Notes: generated from the letters alone by a model not told the origin. A stretch of DNA of 64,000 nt from an uncultured Burkholderiales bacterium (GCA_937873395.1 CALMYH010000064.1:1-64000), one strand, 5' to 3'. Shown: positions 45,229-55,562, counted from the first letter of the stretch. Translations and numbers: made by a program.

Positions 45229-48200
45229 TCAGCCGCTCAGTTGCGCCCAGGCCTTGTCCAGCCGCTTGAGGCTCACCGGCTGGGGCGTGCGCAGCTCCTG
45301 GGCAAAGAGGCCCACCCGCAGCTCTTCCAGCAGCCAACGGAGCTCCTGCAGCCGCGCGTCCTGCACGCCCTTGCGTTCGGCCACCAGGCGCCAGAAACGC
45401 TGGTCTTGCGGCCTGAGCTCCGCCAGCCTGGCCGCATCGCGAGCCGGGTCGCTGCGCAGCTTGTCCAGCCGCAGTTGCACCGCCTTGAGGTAGCGCGGGA
45501 AATGCTGCAGTTGCGGGTAGGGGGTTGAGCTCAAGAAGGTCTTGGGCACCAGACGCTGCAGCTGCTGCTGCACATCGGTGGCCACATCGGCCGGCGGCTT
45601 GCTGTCCTTGAGCTTGCGTTGGGCCGCAGCGTACTCGGTCAGGATGAGGCCGGCGTGACGGGTGATCTCGTTGGCAATCAGTGTCAGGCGTCCCCTGCCC
45701 TCGTCCACCCGCGCCTTGAAGCTGGCGGCATCGGCCGGAAGTGGATCGGTCAGGAAAGCGCGGTCCAGCGCCAGGTCGAGGATCTGGGTCTTCAGCTCCT
45801 CCAGCGTGCCACCGCCCCCGCCGCTGTCGGTCTTGCCGACGGCCATGTAGGCCACGCCCATGGCCTGCAAACCGGGCAGGTTCTTCTCCAGGTACTTGAG
45901 GGCATCCCTGATCTGCAGCGCAAACAGGCGGCGCAGACCGACCCGGTGTCGCGCTTGGGCCGCCTCGGGCTCGTCAAACACCTCGATGCGCACCGCGTCG
46001 CCATCATCGACGAGCGCCGGGAATCCGATCAGGGTCTGGCCGCCCTTGCGGATTTCCATCAGCTCGGGCAGTTCGCCGAAGTCCCAGGTGGTGTGGCGCT
46101 GCTCGGCGCTGGAGGTCTTGAGCCCCGGCTTGGCCGGTGCCTGGGCCTTGCCCGGCGCAGGCACACGGTGGCCACCGTCGGTGGCAGGTATTGGCTGGGC
46201 CGCCGCCGGGGCCGGGGCCGCGATATCCTGAAGCTTGAGCGAGGCCAAGGCCTGGAAGGCTCCGCGGGCCTTGGCGCCCAGCTCGGCCTTGAGCGCACCG
46301 AGGTTGCGCCCCTGACCCAGCTGACGCCCGTGTTCGTCCACCACCCGCAGGTGCATGAAGTGGTGCGCCGGCAGCATGTCGACCTTGATGTCGTTGCGCT
46401 GCACCGGCAATTGGGTCGCCTCACGCACCAGCCGAAGCAGCGCGTCCATCAGGTTGCCGCTGGCGAACACCTCGGGTTGGCACAAGGCCTCGGTCATTTT
46501 CTCGGCGGTGGCCGGCAGCGGCACCAGGCGCGAGCGCGGGCGCTGGTGCAGGGTCTTGAGCAGGGCCTGCACCTTGTCCTTGAGCATGCCCGGCACCAGC
46601 CAGTCGCAGCGGTCCTCGCTCACCTGGTTGAGGGCGAAGATCGGCACCGTCACGCTCACGCCATCGCGCGGGTCGCCCGGCTCGTGCAGGTAGGTGGCGG
46701 CGCAGTCCACGCCTCCCAGGCGGATCGTCCTGGGGTAGGCCTGGGTGGTGATGCCCGCGGCCTCGTGACGCATCAACTCTTCGCGGGTGAGAAACAGCAG
46801 CTTGGGGTGGGCTTTCGAGGCATCGCGGTACCAGCGCTCGAAAGCGGCGCCGTTGCTGATATCGGCCGGCAGTTGCTGGTCGTAGAACGCATAGATCAGC
46901 TCGTCGTCGACCAGCACGTCCTGCCGGCGCGCCTTGTGCTCCAGGTCCTGCACCTCGCGCACGGTGCGACGGTTGGCGGCCAGGAAGGGCAGCCTGCTGT
47001 CCCAGGTGTCCTCGTGCAAATGACCCACCAGGGCCTCGCGGATGAACAACTCGCGCGCACCCGCCGGGTCCACCCTGCTGTAGTCGATGCGTCGCTGCTG
47101 GTAGACCACCAGCCCATACAGCGTGGCGCGCTCGTAGGCACTGACCCGGCCGGCTTTTTTCTCCCAGTGCGGGTCGAGCACCTGCTTTTTCAGCAAATGC
47201 GAACCCACCTGCTCCAGCCACTGCGGCTCGATGGCGGCGATGCCTCGGCCGAACAGGCGCGTGGTTTCCACCAGCTCGGCACAGACGATCCAGCGACCGG
47301 GCTTCTTGCTCAGGTTGGCGCCGGGGTGGCGGTGGAACTTGATGCCACGCGCGCCCAGGTACCAGTCCTCGGTGTCGTTCTTGCAGCCGATGTTGCCCAG
47401 CAGGCCGGCGAGCATGGACAGGTGCAACTGTTCATAAGTGGCTGGCCCCCACGCTCCGCCGCTGCGCGGGTCGCTGCCCCCCCGGGGGGCTGACCTTGCT
47501 TGGGGCGGCCCTTCGCTGCGGTCCTGTGGCCCCCACGCTCCGCCGCTGCGCGGGTCGCTGCCCCCTGGGGGGGCGTCGCCCGGCTTGGGGCGGCCCGGCG
47601 CCGGGCGGGCCGGCTGCACAGAGGCTTTCCACCCCTGTTCGGCCACCACGGTGTGCAACTGCGAATGGATGTCGCGCCACTCGCGCACGCGGCGCACGTT
47701 GATGAAGTTTTCGCGCAGCAGGTTCTCATACTGGCGGTGACTGAGCTTGTGGTCGGTGCCGTGGCCTCCCTTGCTGTCCTCCAGCCATTTCCACAGCTTG
47801 AGTGTGCCGGTGAACTCGCTCTTGTCGTCGTCGAACTTCTTGTGCGCCTGGTCCGCCTGGGTCTGTTTGTCCAGCGGGCGGTCGCGCACGTCCTGCACCG
47901 ACAGCGCGGCGGCCACCACCAGCACCTCGTCGAGGGCACCGCGCTGGCGCGCCTCCAGGATCATGCGGCCCACACGCGGATCCAGTGGCAGCCGTGCCAG
48001 TGCCCGGCCGATCTCGGTCAGCTCGTTGGCCTCATCCACCGCGCCCAGTTCGGCCAGCAGCTGGTAGCCATCGGCAATGGCACGCCCTGTGGGTGGCTCG
48101 ATAAAGGCAAAGCGCTCGACCGCCCCCAGGTGCATCGCCTTCATGCGCAGGATCACACCGGCCAGCGAGCTGCGCAGGATCTCCGGGTCGGTGAAGCGGG

Positions 48201-49350
48201 GACGGCTGTTGAAACTGGCCTCGTCGTAAAGCCGGATGCAGATGCCGTCGGCCACCCGACCGCAGCGACCGGCCCGCTGGTTGGCTGCGGCCTGGCTGAT
48301 CGGTTCGACCAGCAGCTGCTCGACCTTCTGGCGCAGGCTGTAGCGTTTGACCCGCGCGGTGCCCGCGTCAATGACAAAACGGATGCCCGGCACCGTCAGC
48401 GAGGTTTCGGCCACGTTGGTCGACAGCACGATGCGGCGCTGGCCGTGGGGCTGGAAGATGCGCTCCTGCTCGGCCTGCGACAGGCGGGCGAACAGGGGCA
48501 GCACCTCGGCGTTGCGCAGCACCGGCTGGTGCGACAGGTGCTTGCGCAGGTGGTCGGCGGCTTCGCGGATTTCGCGTTCGCCGGGCAGAAAAATGAGGAT
48601 GTCGCCGCCCTGGCCTGCGCCACCACGCCACAGTTCGTCCACACCGTCCGCGATCGCATGGTTGAGATCGTAGTCACGGCTCTCCTCGAATGGCCGGTAG
48701 CGCACCTCCACGGGAAAGGTGCGGCCCGATACCATGAGTACCGGCGCGGCCCCTCTGGAAGAGGCGAAATAGCGGGCGAAGCGGTCGGCGTCGATGGTGG
48801 CCGAGGTGACGATGACTTTCAGGTCCGGCCGGCGCGGCAGCAACTGGCGGATGTAGCCCAGCAGGAAGTCGATGTTGAGGCTGCGCTCGTGCGCCTCGTC
48901 GATGATCAGCGTGTCGTAGGCCTTGAGATCCGGGTCGGTCTGGGTCTCGGCCAGCAGGATGCCGTCGGTCATCAGCTTGACCGAGGCGTCCTTGCTCAAC
49001 CGGTCCTGGAAGCGCACCTTGTAGCCCACCACCTGCCCCAGGGGCGTCTGCAGTTCTTCGGCGATGCGTTTGGCCACCGAACTGGCGGCGATCCGCCGCG
49101 GCTGGGTGTGGCCGATCAGCCGTCCGCGCTCTCCCGGCGCCGCGTTGCAGCGTCCCCGGCCCATCGCCAGCGCGATCTTGGGCAGCTGGGTGGTCTTGCC
49201 CGAACCGGTTTCGCCACAGACGATGACCACCTGGTGCTCGCGCAGCGCTGCCTCGATCTCGTGCCGGCGGCCAGAGACAGGCAGCGATTCGGGGAACTCC
49301 AGGTGCAGGCGGGCAGCGTTCAAGATGGAACTTCGGTCAAAATCGGGCAA
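45229..49350 (-). CDS. hrpA: ATP-dependent RNA helicase HrpA
   Basis: This 1373-residue DEAH-box helicase has Walker A GETGSGKTT (46-54), DEAH (151-154), the ratchet and OB domains, then DUF3418 at the C-terminus. HrpA rescues stalled or collided ribosomes and acts on mRNA. The start is TTG at 49350 and no ATG is available; this is uncertain. Residues about 580-635 are two copies of a 28-residue unit rich in Gly, Ser, Pro and Arg, encoded by a tandem 84-bp GC-rich repeat. The repeat sits between LHTVVAEQGW and TYEQLHLSMLAGLLGNIG, where other HrpA proteins have no such insert. It converges with the aminotransferase gene and is divergent from argA. Confidence 0.93.
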   Translation of the reverse strand: MPDFDRSSILNAARLHLEFPESLPVSGRRHEIEAALREHQVVIVCGETGSGKTTQLPKIALAMGRGRCNAAPGERGRLIGHTQPRRIAASSVAKRIAEELQTPLGQVVGYKVRFQDRLSKDASVKLMTDGILLAETQTDPDLKAYDTLIIDEAHERSLNIDFLLGYIRQLLPRRPDLKVIVTSATIDADRFARYFASSRGAAPVLMVSGRTFPVEVRYRPFEESRDYDLNHAIADGVDELWRGGAGQGGDILIFLPGEREIREAADHLRKHLSHQPVLRNAEVLPLFARLSQAEQERIFQPHGQRRIVLSTNVAETSLTVPGIRFVIDAGTARVKRYSLRQKVEQLLVEPISQAAANQRAGRCGRVADGICIRLYDEASFNSRPRFTDPEILRSSLAGVILRMKAMHLGAVERFAFIEPPTGRAIADGYQLLAELGAVDEANELTEIGRALARLPLDPRVGRMILEARQRGALDEVLVVAAALSVQDVRDRPLDKQTQADQAHKKFDDDKSEFTGTLKLWKWLEDSKGGHGTDHKLSHRQYENLLRENFINVRRVREWRDIHSQLHTVVAEQGWKASVQPARPAPGRPKPGDAPPGGSDPRSGGAWGPQDRSEGPPQARSAPRGGSDPRSGGAWGPATYEQLHLSMLAGLLGNIGCKNDTEDWYLGARGIKFHRHPGANLSKKPGRWIVCAELVETTRLFGRGIAAIEPQWLEQVGSHLLKKQVLDPHWEKKAGRVSAYERATLYGLVVYQQRRIDYSRVDPAGARELFIREALVGHLHEDTWDSRLPFLAANRRTVREVQDLEHKARRQDVLVDDELIYAFYDQQLPADISNGAAFERWYRDASKAHPKLLFLTREELMRHEAAGITTQAYPRTIRLGGVDCAATYLHEPGDPRDGVSVTVPIFALNQVSEDRCDWLVPGMLKDKVQALLKTLHQRPRSRLVPLPATAEKMTEALCQPEVFASGNLMDALLRLVREATQLPVQRNDIKVDMLPAHHFMHLRVVDEHGRQLGQGRNLGALKAELGAKARGAFQALASLKLQDIAAPAPAAAQPIPATDGGHRVPAPGKAQAPAKPGLKTSSAEQRHTTWDFGELPELMEIRKGGQTLIGFPALVDDGDAVRIEVFDEPEAAQARHRVGLRRLFALQIRDALKYLEKNLPGLQAMGVAYMAVGKTDSGGGGGTLEELKTQILDLALDRAFLTDPLPADAASFKARVDEGRGRLTLIANEITRHAGLILTEYAAAQRKLKDSKPPADVATDVQQQLQRLVPKTFLSSTPYPQLQHFPRYLKAVQLRLDKLRSDPARDAARLAELRPQDQRFWRLVAERKGVQDARLQELRWLLEELRVGLFAQELRTPQPVSLKRLDKAWAQLSG
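47444..47611. repeat. In-frame tandem 84-bp GC-rich repeat inside hrpA
   Basis: Two copies start at 47444 and 47528 with the identical 20 bases GGCCCCCACGCTCCGCCGCT, followed by the same GCGCGGGTCGCTGCCCCC; they diverge in their second halves. The period of 84 bases is a multiple of three, so the hrpA frame stays open. The second copy contains GCCCCCTGGGGGG (47560-47572), shared with the guaB-guaA intergenic repeat. Confidence 0.8.
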
Positions 49351-49405
49351 CCGGCAATTATCCCTGTCCTCCCACCTGCCCGTACCCGGTCACCCGTCTG
49401 CCCCC

Positions 49406-50743
49406 ATGTCCACCGTCTTCAACTTCACCTTCGTGCCCTGGTTCCGCTCGGTGGCACCGTACATCCACAAGTTCAGGTACCAGACCTTCGTCATCGGCCT
49501 GACGGGTGAAGCCATCGCGGCCGGTAAGCTGGCCTCGATCGCCCAGGACATCGCCATGATCCAGGCCATGGGCGTGAAGATCGTGCTGGTGCATGGCTTT
49601 CGACCGCAGGTCAACGAGCAGTTGCGCCTGAAGGGTCAGGAGGCCCGGTATTCGCACGGCATGCGCATCACCGACGAGGTGGCGCTGGACTGCGCACAGG
49701 AAGCCGCCGGGCAGCTGCGCTACGAAATTGAAGCAGCCTTCAGCCAGGGACTGCCCAACACCCCCATGGCCGGGGCCCGGGTGCGGGTCATCTCAGGCAA
49801 CTTCATCACCGCGCGTCCGGTCGGTGTGATCGACGGCGTCGATTTCTTGCACTCCGGCCTCGTGCGCAAGGTCGACACCGAGGGGATCCAGCGCACGCTG
49901 GACCTGGGGGCATTGGTACTCATCTCTCCGTTCGGCTTTTCACCCACGGGCGAGGCGTTCAACCTCAGCATGGAGGACGTGGCCACCTCGGTGGCGGTCG
50001 CCCTGCAGACCGACAAGCTGATCTTCATGACGGAGGTGCCCGGCATCCGGGTCGATGCGACCGATCCGCAAAGCGAGATCGACACCGAACTGCCCCTGGC
50101 CGATGCCAAACGCCTGCTGGGCAGCCTGCCCGCGCCCACCGTTCCGACCGACACCGGTTTTTACCTGCAGCACTGCATCCGCGCCTGTGAGGGCGGTGTC
50201 GAACGCAGCCACATCATTCCCTTCGCACTCGACGGTTCGCTGCTGCTCGAAATCTATGTGCACGACGGCATCGGCACCATGGTGGTCGACGAGAAGCTCG
50301 AGAGCGTGCGCGAAGCCACCATGGACGATGTCGGTGGCATCGTGGCCCTGATCGAACCGTTCGAGAAGGACGGCACCCTGGTCAAGCGCGATCGCACCGA
50401 AATCGAACGCGACGCCGGCTACTACACCATCATCGAACACGACGGCGTGATCTTCGGTTGCGCGGCGCTCTATCCCTACCCGGAAGAACGCACCGGCGAG
50501 ATGGCGGCCCTGACGGTGTCGCCCCAGTCGCAGAGCCAGGGCGACGGCGAGCGGCTGCTCAAGCGCATCGAGTCGCGTGCCCGAGCCCAGGGTCTGCAGA
50601 GCATCTTTGTGCTCACGACCCGGACACTGCACTGGTTCCTCAAGCGCGGCTTCTCTCAAGTCAGTCCCGAGTGGTTGCCGGAGGCTCGCAAGCGCAAGTA
50701 CAACTGGGACCGCAAGAGTCTGGTGCTGGTCAAGAAGCTCTGA
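49406..50743 (+). CDS. argA: Amino-acid N-acetyltransferase (N-acetylglutamate synthase)
   Basis: This 445-residue enzyme catalyses the first step of arginine synthesis, acetyl-CoA plus glutamate. An amino acid kinase-like domain (about 1-290, with VIGLTGEAIAAG, KIVLVHGFRPQVNEQL and VRVISGNFITARPVG) binds arginine for feedback inhibition. A GNAT domain (about 300-445, with ALTVSPQSQSQGDGERLLKRI) follows. The start MSTVFNFTFVPWFRSVAPYIHKFR is typical of bacterial ArgA; the frame extends upstream antisense to hrpA but is not coding. It is divergent from hrpA. Confidence 0.92.
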   Translation: MSTVFNFTFVPWFRSVAPYIHKFRYQTFVIGLTGEAIAAGKLASIAQDIAMIQAMGVKIVLVHGFRPQVNEQLRLKGQEARYSHGMRITDEVALDCAQEAAGQLRYEIEAAFSQGLPNTPMAGARVRVISGNFITARPVGVIDGVDFLHSGLVRKVDTEGIQRTLDLGALVLISPFGFSPTGEAFNLSMEDVATSVAVALQTDKLIFMTEVPGIRVDATDPQSEIDTELPLADAKRLLGSLPAPTVPTDTGFYLQHCIRACEGGVERSHIIPFALDGSLLLEIYVHDGIGTMVVDEKLESVREATMDDVGGIVALIEPFEKDGTLVKRDRTEIERDAGYYTIIEHDGVIFGCAALYPYPEERTGEMAALTVSPQSQSQGDGERLLKRIESRARAQGLQSIFVLTTRTLHWFLKRGFSQVSPEWLPEARKRKYNWDRKSLVLVKKL

Positions 50744-50905
50744 CCCGATACTTGGACAGGCGCCCGGTCCGACCGGAGCGATGCTGTGCCCTGTCGAATT
50801 TCCGGGACGCCGACCTCCGTTTGCCCGGGGTACTTGATATTTGTCAAGTCACACGATTGTCACAGGCGGAAAATGGAATTTTTAGTCCATCAGGAAAGAT
50901 CGCCC

Positions 50906-52162
50906 ATGGCCGAGCGCAGCACCCGTCTGTCCCCCTCTTCTCCTCTCGCACCCGCCGGCAAAGCCCTTCCCGACACAGTGACCCAGAAAGCCAGGGGGAG
51001 CCGGCCGGCGCGCACAGCCTCTGCCTCGCGCAAGACGGGTGCAACGGCCGTCGAGGACAAACCCAGGCGAGTGTCCCTGGGAGACACCAGCGGCAGCGAA
51101 CAGCCCTCGCGCATCCGCAAGATCTCGGTCAGGCAAAGCGTCGCAGCGCGCCAGGCCGGTCAGATGGCGGCGGTGAAGGACATCATGGGCCGACCGGAAA
51201 CTTCGGTGGCGGAAAAAGCCGAATCCCTGCGTGCCATTCTGGAAGGTGCCGCACCGGATGACGCCAAGGCCATCCGGCAGCTGATCAAGGGGGAGTCGAA
51301 GTCCAGACAGCGCCGGGTCAAGGCAGAGGTGAATCCCGACGAACAGCTGGCCAAGGACTGGCGCAGCGGTGCCTATCCTTACAAGAACCTGCTCTCGCGG
51401 CGCGTTTACGAGGCGCAGAAGTACCTGCTTCAGGTCGAGCTGCTCAAGCTGCAGGCCTGGGCCAAGGACACCGGGCAGCGGGTGGTGATCCTGTTCGAGG
51501 GCCGCGATGCGGCCGGCAAGGGCGGCACCATCAAGCGCTTCATGGAACACCTCAACCCCCGGGGCGCACGGGTGGTGGCCCTGGAGAAGCCCACCGAGGT
51601 CGAACGCGGCCAGTGGTATTTTCAGCGCTACGTCCAGCACCTCCCAACCGCCGGAGAAATCGTCCTGTTCGACCGCAGCTGGTACAACCGGGCCGGTGTC
51701 GAGCGGGTCATGGGCTTCTGCACAGACGCCGAATACCAGGAGTTCATGCGCCAGGCGCCCCAGTTCGAGCGTCACCTGGTGCGCAGCGGAGTTCATCTGA
51801 TCAAGTTCTGGTTTTCGGTCAGCCGCGAAGAGCAGCGCCGGCGCTTCACGGAGCGCAAGGCCCATCCGCTCAAGCAGTGGAAGCTCAGCCCGATCGACAT
51901 GGCCAGCCTGGACAAATGGGAGGACTACACCAAGGCCAAGGAAGCGATGTTCTTCGAAACCGACACCGCCGACTCTCCCTGGACCGTGATCAAGAGCGAC
52001 TGCAAGAAGCGCGCTCGGCTCAATGCCATGCGCTACGTCTTGCAAAAGCTGCCCTACACGAACAAGGACGCCAACAACATCGGCAGTCTGGACGCCCTCA
52101 TCGTGGGGCGGGCGCATGTGGTGTACGAGCGGGGCGAACAGCCGGGCAATGCCATTCTCTGA
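50906..52162 (+). CDS. ppk2: Polyphosphate kinase 2 (PPK2 family)
   Basis: This 418-residue protein has a PPK2 core (about 150-418) with Walker A GRDAAGKGGT (199-208), lid region TEVERGQWYFQRYV and Walker B FDRSWYNRAGVE (255-266). It is of the single-domain type that usually makes ATP or GTP from polyphosphate and nucleoside diphosphate. About 145 residues precede the core: a basic, Ser/Pro/Ala-rich stretch and a helical motif near AEKAESLRAILEGAAPDDAKAIRQL. The ATG at 50906 follows AGGAAAG; 50873 is an alternative. A bidirectional terminator follows. Confidence 0.9.
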   Translation: MAERSTRLSPSSPLAPAGKALPDTVTQKARGSRPARTASASRKTGATAVEDKPRRVSLGDTSGSEQPSRIRKISVRQSVAARQAGQMAAVKDIMGRPETSVAEKAESLRAILEGAAPDDAKAIRQLIKGESKSRQRRVKAEVNPDEQLAKDWRSGAYPYKNLLSRRVYEAQKYLLQVELLKLQAWAKDTGQRVVILFEGRDAAGKGGTIKRFMEHLNPRGARVVALEKPTEVERGQWYFQRYVQHLPTAGEIVLFDRSWYNRAGVERVMGFCTDAEYQEFMRQAPQFERHLVRSGVHLIKFWFSVSREEQRRRFTERKAHPLKQWKLSPIDMASLDKWEDYTKAKEAMFFETDTADSPWTVIKSDCKKRARLNAMRYVLQKLPYTNKDANNIGSLDALIVGRAHVVYERGEQPGNAIL

Positions 52163-52179
52163 GCCCGTCTGCCTTGCAC

Positions 52180-52207
52180 AAAAAAGGGGCCATGTGGCCC
52201 CTTTTTT
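52180..52207. terminator. Bidirectional intrinsic terminator between ppk2 and ftsH
   Basis: AAAAAAGGGGCC and GGCCCCTTTTTT form a 12-bp perfect hairpin with an ATGT loop. With A-run and T-run on opposite sides, it ends ppk2 on the plus strand and ftsH on the minus strand. Confidence 0.92.
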
Positions 52208-52253
52208 GTTTCTTCGCCGCCGCCTGGCGGTCGTCGGCCAGAGGGCTGGCCCC

Positions 52254-54173
52254 TCAGGCGGCCGTTGGCGCCGCGTCGGTGCTGACAGCGGGAGTGCCCC
52301 CACTGCCGCCGTCCCCCCCCCCGACCGGGGTGCGCGGGGTCCAGTCTTTCGGAGGACGGGGCGGTTTGCCGGCCATGATGTCGTCGATCTGCTCGGCATC
52401 GATGGTTTCCCACTCCAGCAAGGCCTTGGCCATGGCGTGCATCTTGTCGCTGTGTTCCTCGATCAGGTCACGTGCCAGCCTGTACTGCTCGTCGATGATG
52501 CGGCGAACCTCGGCATCGACCTTCTGCATCGTCTGCTCGCTCATGTGCGTGGTCTTGGTGACCGAACGCCCCAGGAACACCTCGCCCTCGTTCTCGGCGT
52601 AGACCATGGGCCCCAGCGCGTCGGTCATCCCGTAGCGCATGACCATGTCGCGGGCGATCTGCGTCGCGCGTTCGAAGTCGTTGCTGGCGCCGGTGGTCAT
52701 CTGGTTCATGAACACCTCTTCCGCAATGCGACCACCGAACAGCATGCTGATCTGGTTCAGCATGAATTCCTTGTCGTAGCTGTAGCGGTCCTTCTCGGGC
52801 AGGCTCATGGTCACACCCAGGGCACGGCCGCGCGGGATGATGGTCACCTTGTGCACCGGGTCGCACTTGGGCAGCAGTTTGCCGATGAGCGCATGGCCCG
52901 CCTCGTGGTAGGCGGTGTTGCGGCGTTCCTCCTCCGGCATGACCATGGACTTGCGCTCCGGGCCCATCAGGATCTTGTCCTTGGCCTTTTCGAAGTCCTG
53001 CATTTCGACCAGGCGGGCGTTGCGGCGGGCGGCCATCAGGGCGGCTTCGTTGCAAAGGTTGGCCAGATCCGCGCCGCTCATGCCGGGCGTGCCACGGGCA
53101 ATGACGGCGGCGTTGACGTCGGTGCCCAGCGGGATCTTGCGCATGTGCACGTTGAGGATCTGCTCGCGACCGCGGATGTCAGGCAAGGTCACATAGACCT
53201 GGCGGTCGAAGCGACCCGGGCGAAGCAAAGCCGCGTCGAGGATGTCCGGTCGGTTGGTCGCGGCGATGACGATCACGCCCAGGTTCGTCTCGAAGCCGTC
53301 CATCTCGACCAGCATCTGGTTGAGGGTCTGCTCACGCTCGTCGTTGCCACCGCCCAGGCCGGCCCCACGCTGACGTCCCACGGCATCGATTTCGTCGATG
53401 AAAATGATGCAGGGGGCGTTCTTCTTGGCATTCTCGAACATGTCGCGCACGCGGGCCGCGCCCACGCCCACGAACATTTCGACGAAGTCGGAACCCGAAA
53501 TGCTGAAGAACGGCACCTTGGCTTCGCCGGCAATGGACTTGGCCAGCAAGGTCTTGCCGGTGCCGGGCGGACCGACCAGAAGAAGACCGCGCGGGATGCG
53601 ACCACCGAGCTTCTGGAACTTGGACGGGTCCTTGAGGAAGTCGACGACCTCCTTGACCTCTTCCTTGGCTTCGTCGCAGCCCGCCACGTCGGCAAAGGTG
53701 ACGGTGTTGTTGTTCTCGTCCAGCATGCGCGCCTTGCTCTTGCCGAAACTGAAGGCGCCGCCCTTGCCGCCGCCCTGCATCTGGCGCATGAAGTAGATCC
53801 AGACCCCGATCAGCAGCAGCATGGGCCCCCAGCTGACCAGCAGGGTCATCAGCAATGAACTTTCCTCGCGCGGCCGGACGTCGAACTTGACGTTGTTGTT
53901 GATCAGGTCGCCGATCAGGCCACGATCCAGAAAGGTGGCCGTGGTGCGCACCCGGCGTTCATCCTGGGTGATGGCGGTGATCTCCGTGCCACCGGGGCTC
54001 TCCTGGATGGTGGCAGCCCTGATGTTGCCGGCCTTGACCATGTTCAGGAAGTCGGAATAGCCCACGGTGCCCGCACTGGCCACGTTCCGGCCATCGAACT
54101 GCTTGAAGACGGTGAAAAGCACCATGGCGATGACCATCCACACGGCGATTTTCGAGAACCACTGGTTGTTCAA
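52254..54173 (-). CDS. ftsH: ATP-dependent zinc metalloprotease FtsH
   Basis: This 639-residue membrane-anchored AAA+ protease degrades LpxC, sigma32 and damaged membrane proteins in E. coli. Two membrane helices (about 8-25 and 105-125) flank a periplasmic domain. The AAA domain has Walker A GPPGTGKT (201-208) and the second region of homology, and the zinc site is HEAGH (423-427). The tail is Gly/Pro-rich. It lies downstream of rlmE on the same strand, the conserved rlmE-ftsH pair. Confidence 0.96.
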   Translation of the reverse strand: MNNQWFSKIAVWMVIAMVLFTVFKQFDGRNVASAGTVGYSDFLNMVKAGNIRAATIQESPGGTEITAITQDERRVRTTATFLDRGLIGDLINNNVKFDVRPREESSLLMTLLVSWGPMLLLIGVWIYFMRQMQGGGKGGAFSFGKSKARMLDENNNTVTFADVAGCDEAKEEVKEVVDFLKDPSKFQKLGGRIPRGLLLVGPPGTGKTLLAKSIAGEAKVPFFSISGSDFVEMFVGVGAARVRDMFENAKKNAPCIIFIDEIDAVGRQRGAGLGGGNDEREQTLNQMLVEMDGFETNLGVIVIAATNRPDILDAALLRPGRFDRQVYVTLPDIRGREQILNVHMRKIPLGTDVNAAVIARGTPGMSGADLANLCNEAALMAARRNARLVEMQDFEKAKDKILMGPERKSMVMPEEERRNTAYHEAGHALIGKLLPKCDPVHKVTIIPRGRALGVTMSLPEKDRYSYDKEFMLNQISMLFGGRIAEEVFMNQMTTGASNDFERATQIARDMVMRYGMTDALGPMVYAENEGEVFLGRSVTKTTHMSEQTMQKVDAEVRRIIDEQYRLARDLIEEHSDKMHAMAKALLEWETIDAEQIDDIMAGKPPRPPKDWTPRTPVGGGDGGSGGTPAVSTDAAPTAA

Positions 54174-54296
54174 CGGCAGCTCCTGGCTAGAACAATATAG
54201 AAAACTGGCATGTCAGGCCCATTTTATGGCTTTCAAGACACCCTGATGCCGGAATAGATCAAGGGGTCTTTCTATCGGGAAGATAGCCTGGGGCAT

Positions 54297-54980
54297 TCAA
54301 CGTGTCGGCCCGCCCTGTTTCAGACCCAGGCCCACCAGAAAGGTTTCCGAGGATTTGTCCCGGGATGCCTTGGGCTTGATGGTCTTGACGGTCCGGAACG
54401 TCTGGCGGAACAGCGCCACCAGGGGTTCGTAGGCCGCCCCATGGAAAAGCTTGACCACCAGGGCTCCATCCGGTCGCAGGTGTCGGGCGGCAAAGTCCAC
54501 CGCCAGTTCGACCAGGTCGGTGATCCGTGCCGCGTCGGCACTGGCGATGCCGGACAGGTTGGGGGCCATGTCGGACACCACCAGATCGAGTTGGGCAAGC
54601 CCTCTGGCGGCCAGTGCCGACTCGAGGGCCTGCAGCACGTCGCTCTCGCGAAAGTCACCCTGGATGAACTGGACGCCTTCGATCGGGTCCATGGGCAGCA
54701 GGTCCAGGGCGATCAGCCGACCTCGCACCTCTCCGGACGCCGGATCGGTGCCCATGCGGCGACGCAGGTACTGGCTCCAGGCACCCGGCGCACTCCCCAG
54801 ATCGACAATCGCCTGCCCCGGATGGACCAGGCCCAGGCTCTCGTCGATCTCCTTGAGCTTGTAGGCCGCACGTGCCCGGTAACCCTCCTTCTGGGCCAGG
54901 CGCACGTAGGGATCGTTGACGTGCTGGTTCAACCACGCCTTGTCGACTTTCTTGGATTGCGTCCTGACCTTGATTCCCAT
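54297..54980 (-). CDS. rlmE: 23S rRNA (uridine(2552)-2'-O)-methyltransferase RlmE
   Basis: This 227-residue SAM-dependent methyltransferase (FtsJ/RrmJ) modifies U2552 in the A-loop late in 50S assembly. The N-terminal [22 protein letters not shown] (with the catalytic Lys), the SAM site [26 protein letters not shown] and [11 protein letters not shown] are all present. A gap of 123 bases to ftsH leaves room for a separate ftsH promoter. It is divergent from yhbY by 56 bases, as in many proteobacteria. Confidence 0.95.
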   Translation of the reverse strand: MGIKVRTQSKKVDKAWLNQHVNDPYVRLAQKEGYRARAAYKLKEIDESLGLVHPGQAIVDLGSAPGAWSQYLRRRMGTDPASGEVRGRLIALDLLPMDPIEGVQFIQGDFRESDVLQALESALAARGLAQLDLVVSDMAPNLSGIASADAARITDLVELAVDFAARHLRPDGALVVKLFHGAAYEPLVALFRQTFRTVKTIKPKASRDKSSETFLVGLGLKQGGPTR

Positions 54981-55036
54981 GTGCCCGATGAATTGAATGG
55001 CGGACGCGATGGCGAGCGCTCGAGGATAATTGTCCC

Positions 55037-55504
55037 ATGCCCCAAATCCATCTCACCCCGGCCCAGCGCAAGATCCACCGCGCCGATGCCCACCACCTCA
55101 ATCCGGTCGTGCTGATCGGAGCCGACGGACTGACCCCCGCCGTGCGCAAGGAAGTCGACGCCGCCCTCAAGGCCCATGGCCTGATCAAGGTGCGTGTCTT
55201 CAGCGATGACCGGCAAGCCCGCGAGGCCATGCTCCAGACCCTGGCCGAAGACCTGGAGGCCGCGCCCATACAGCACATCGGCAAGCTGCTGGTGCTCTGG
55301 CGCCCTGTGCCCGAGAAGGTCCGGACGGTCGATGAAGACCGCAAGCCGGGTCCGCGCGACGTCAAGGTGCTCAAGTTCAGCAAGCGCGGCGGACAGAAGC
55401 CCGAAGTCAAGGTGGTGCGCGTGCTGGGCAACCAGCGCCTGACCGCCGGCGGGCAGCTCAAGAAGGCCCGCACCGTCAAGAAGAGCCCGAAAAAGTCCGC
55501 CTGA
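55037..55504 (+). CDS. yhbY: CRM domain RNA-binding protein YhbY
   Basis: This 155-residue protein has an N-terminal CRM/YhbY domain (about 1-97): [49 protein letters not shown] and the GxxG-like part [10 protein letters not shown]. It is bound to pre-50S particles in E. coli. The C-terminal 55 residues are very basic ([24 protein letters not shown]), longer than E. coli YhbY (97 residues), and probably bind RNA unspecifically. Confidence 0.9.
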   Translation: MPQIHLTPAQRKIHRADAHHLNPVVLIGADGLTPAVRKEVDAALKAHGLIKVRVFSDDRQAREAMLQTLAEDLEAAPIQHIGKLLVLWRPVPEKVRTVDEDRKPGPRDVKVLKFSKRGGQKPEVKVVRVLGNQRLTAGGQLKKARTVKKSPKKSA

Positions 55505-55562
55505 CGGCTGGTGTCACCCCGTCCGGCTTGAACTTGCCGGACCCTCACCCATCTGAGCATCC

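Noticed and set aside
47444-47611. A frameshift or pseudogene in hrpA at the tandem repeat
   Set aside because: The frame stays open across both copies and the motifs on both sides are in the same frame, so the insertion is in frame.
50882-52399. A 505-codon minus-strand frame opposite ppk2 running through the terminator
   Set aside because: It would read through a strong bidirectional terminator and into the end of ftsH; ppk2 on the plus strand is certain.
54174-54296. A sigma32 promoter before ftsH
   Set aside because: CTTGAAA and CCCCTTGATC occur on the minus strand, but neither has a matching CCCCAT-like -10 at the right spacing, so no call was made.
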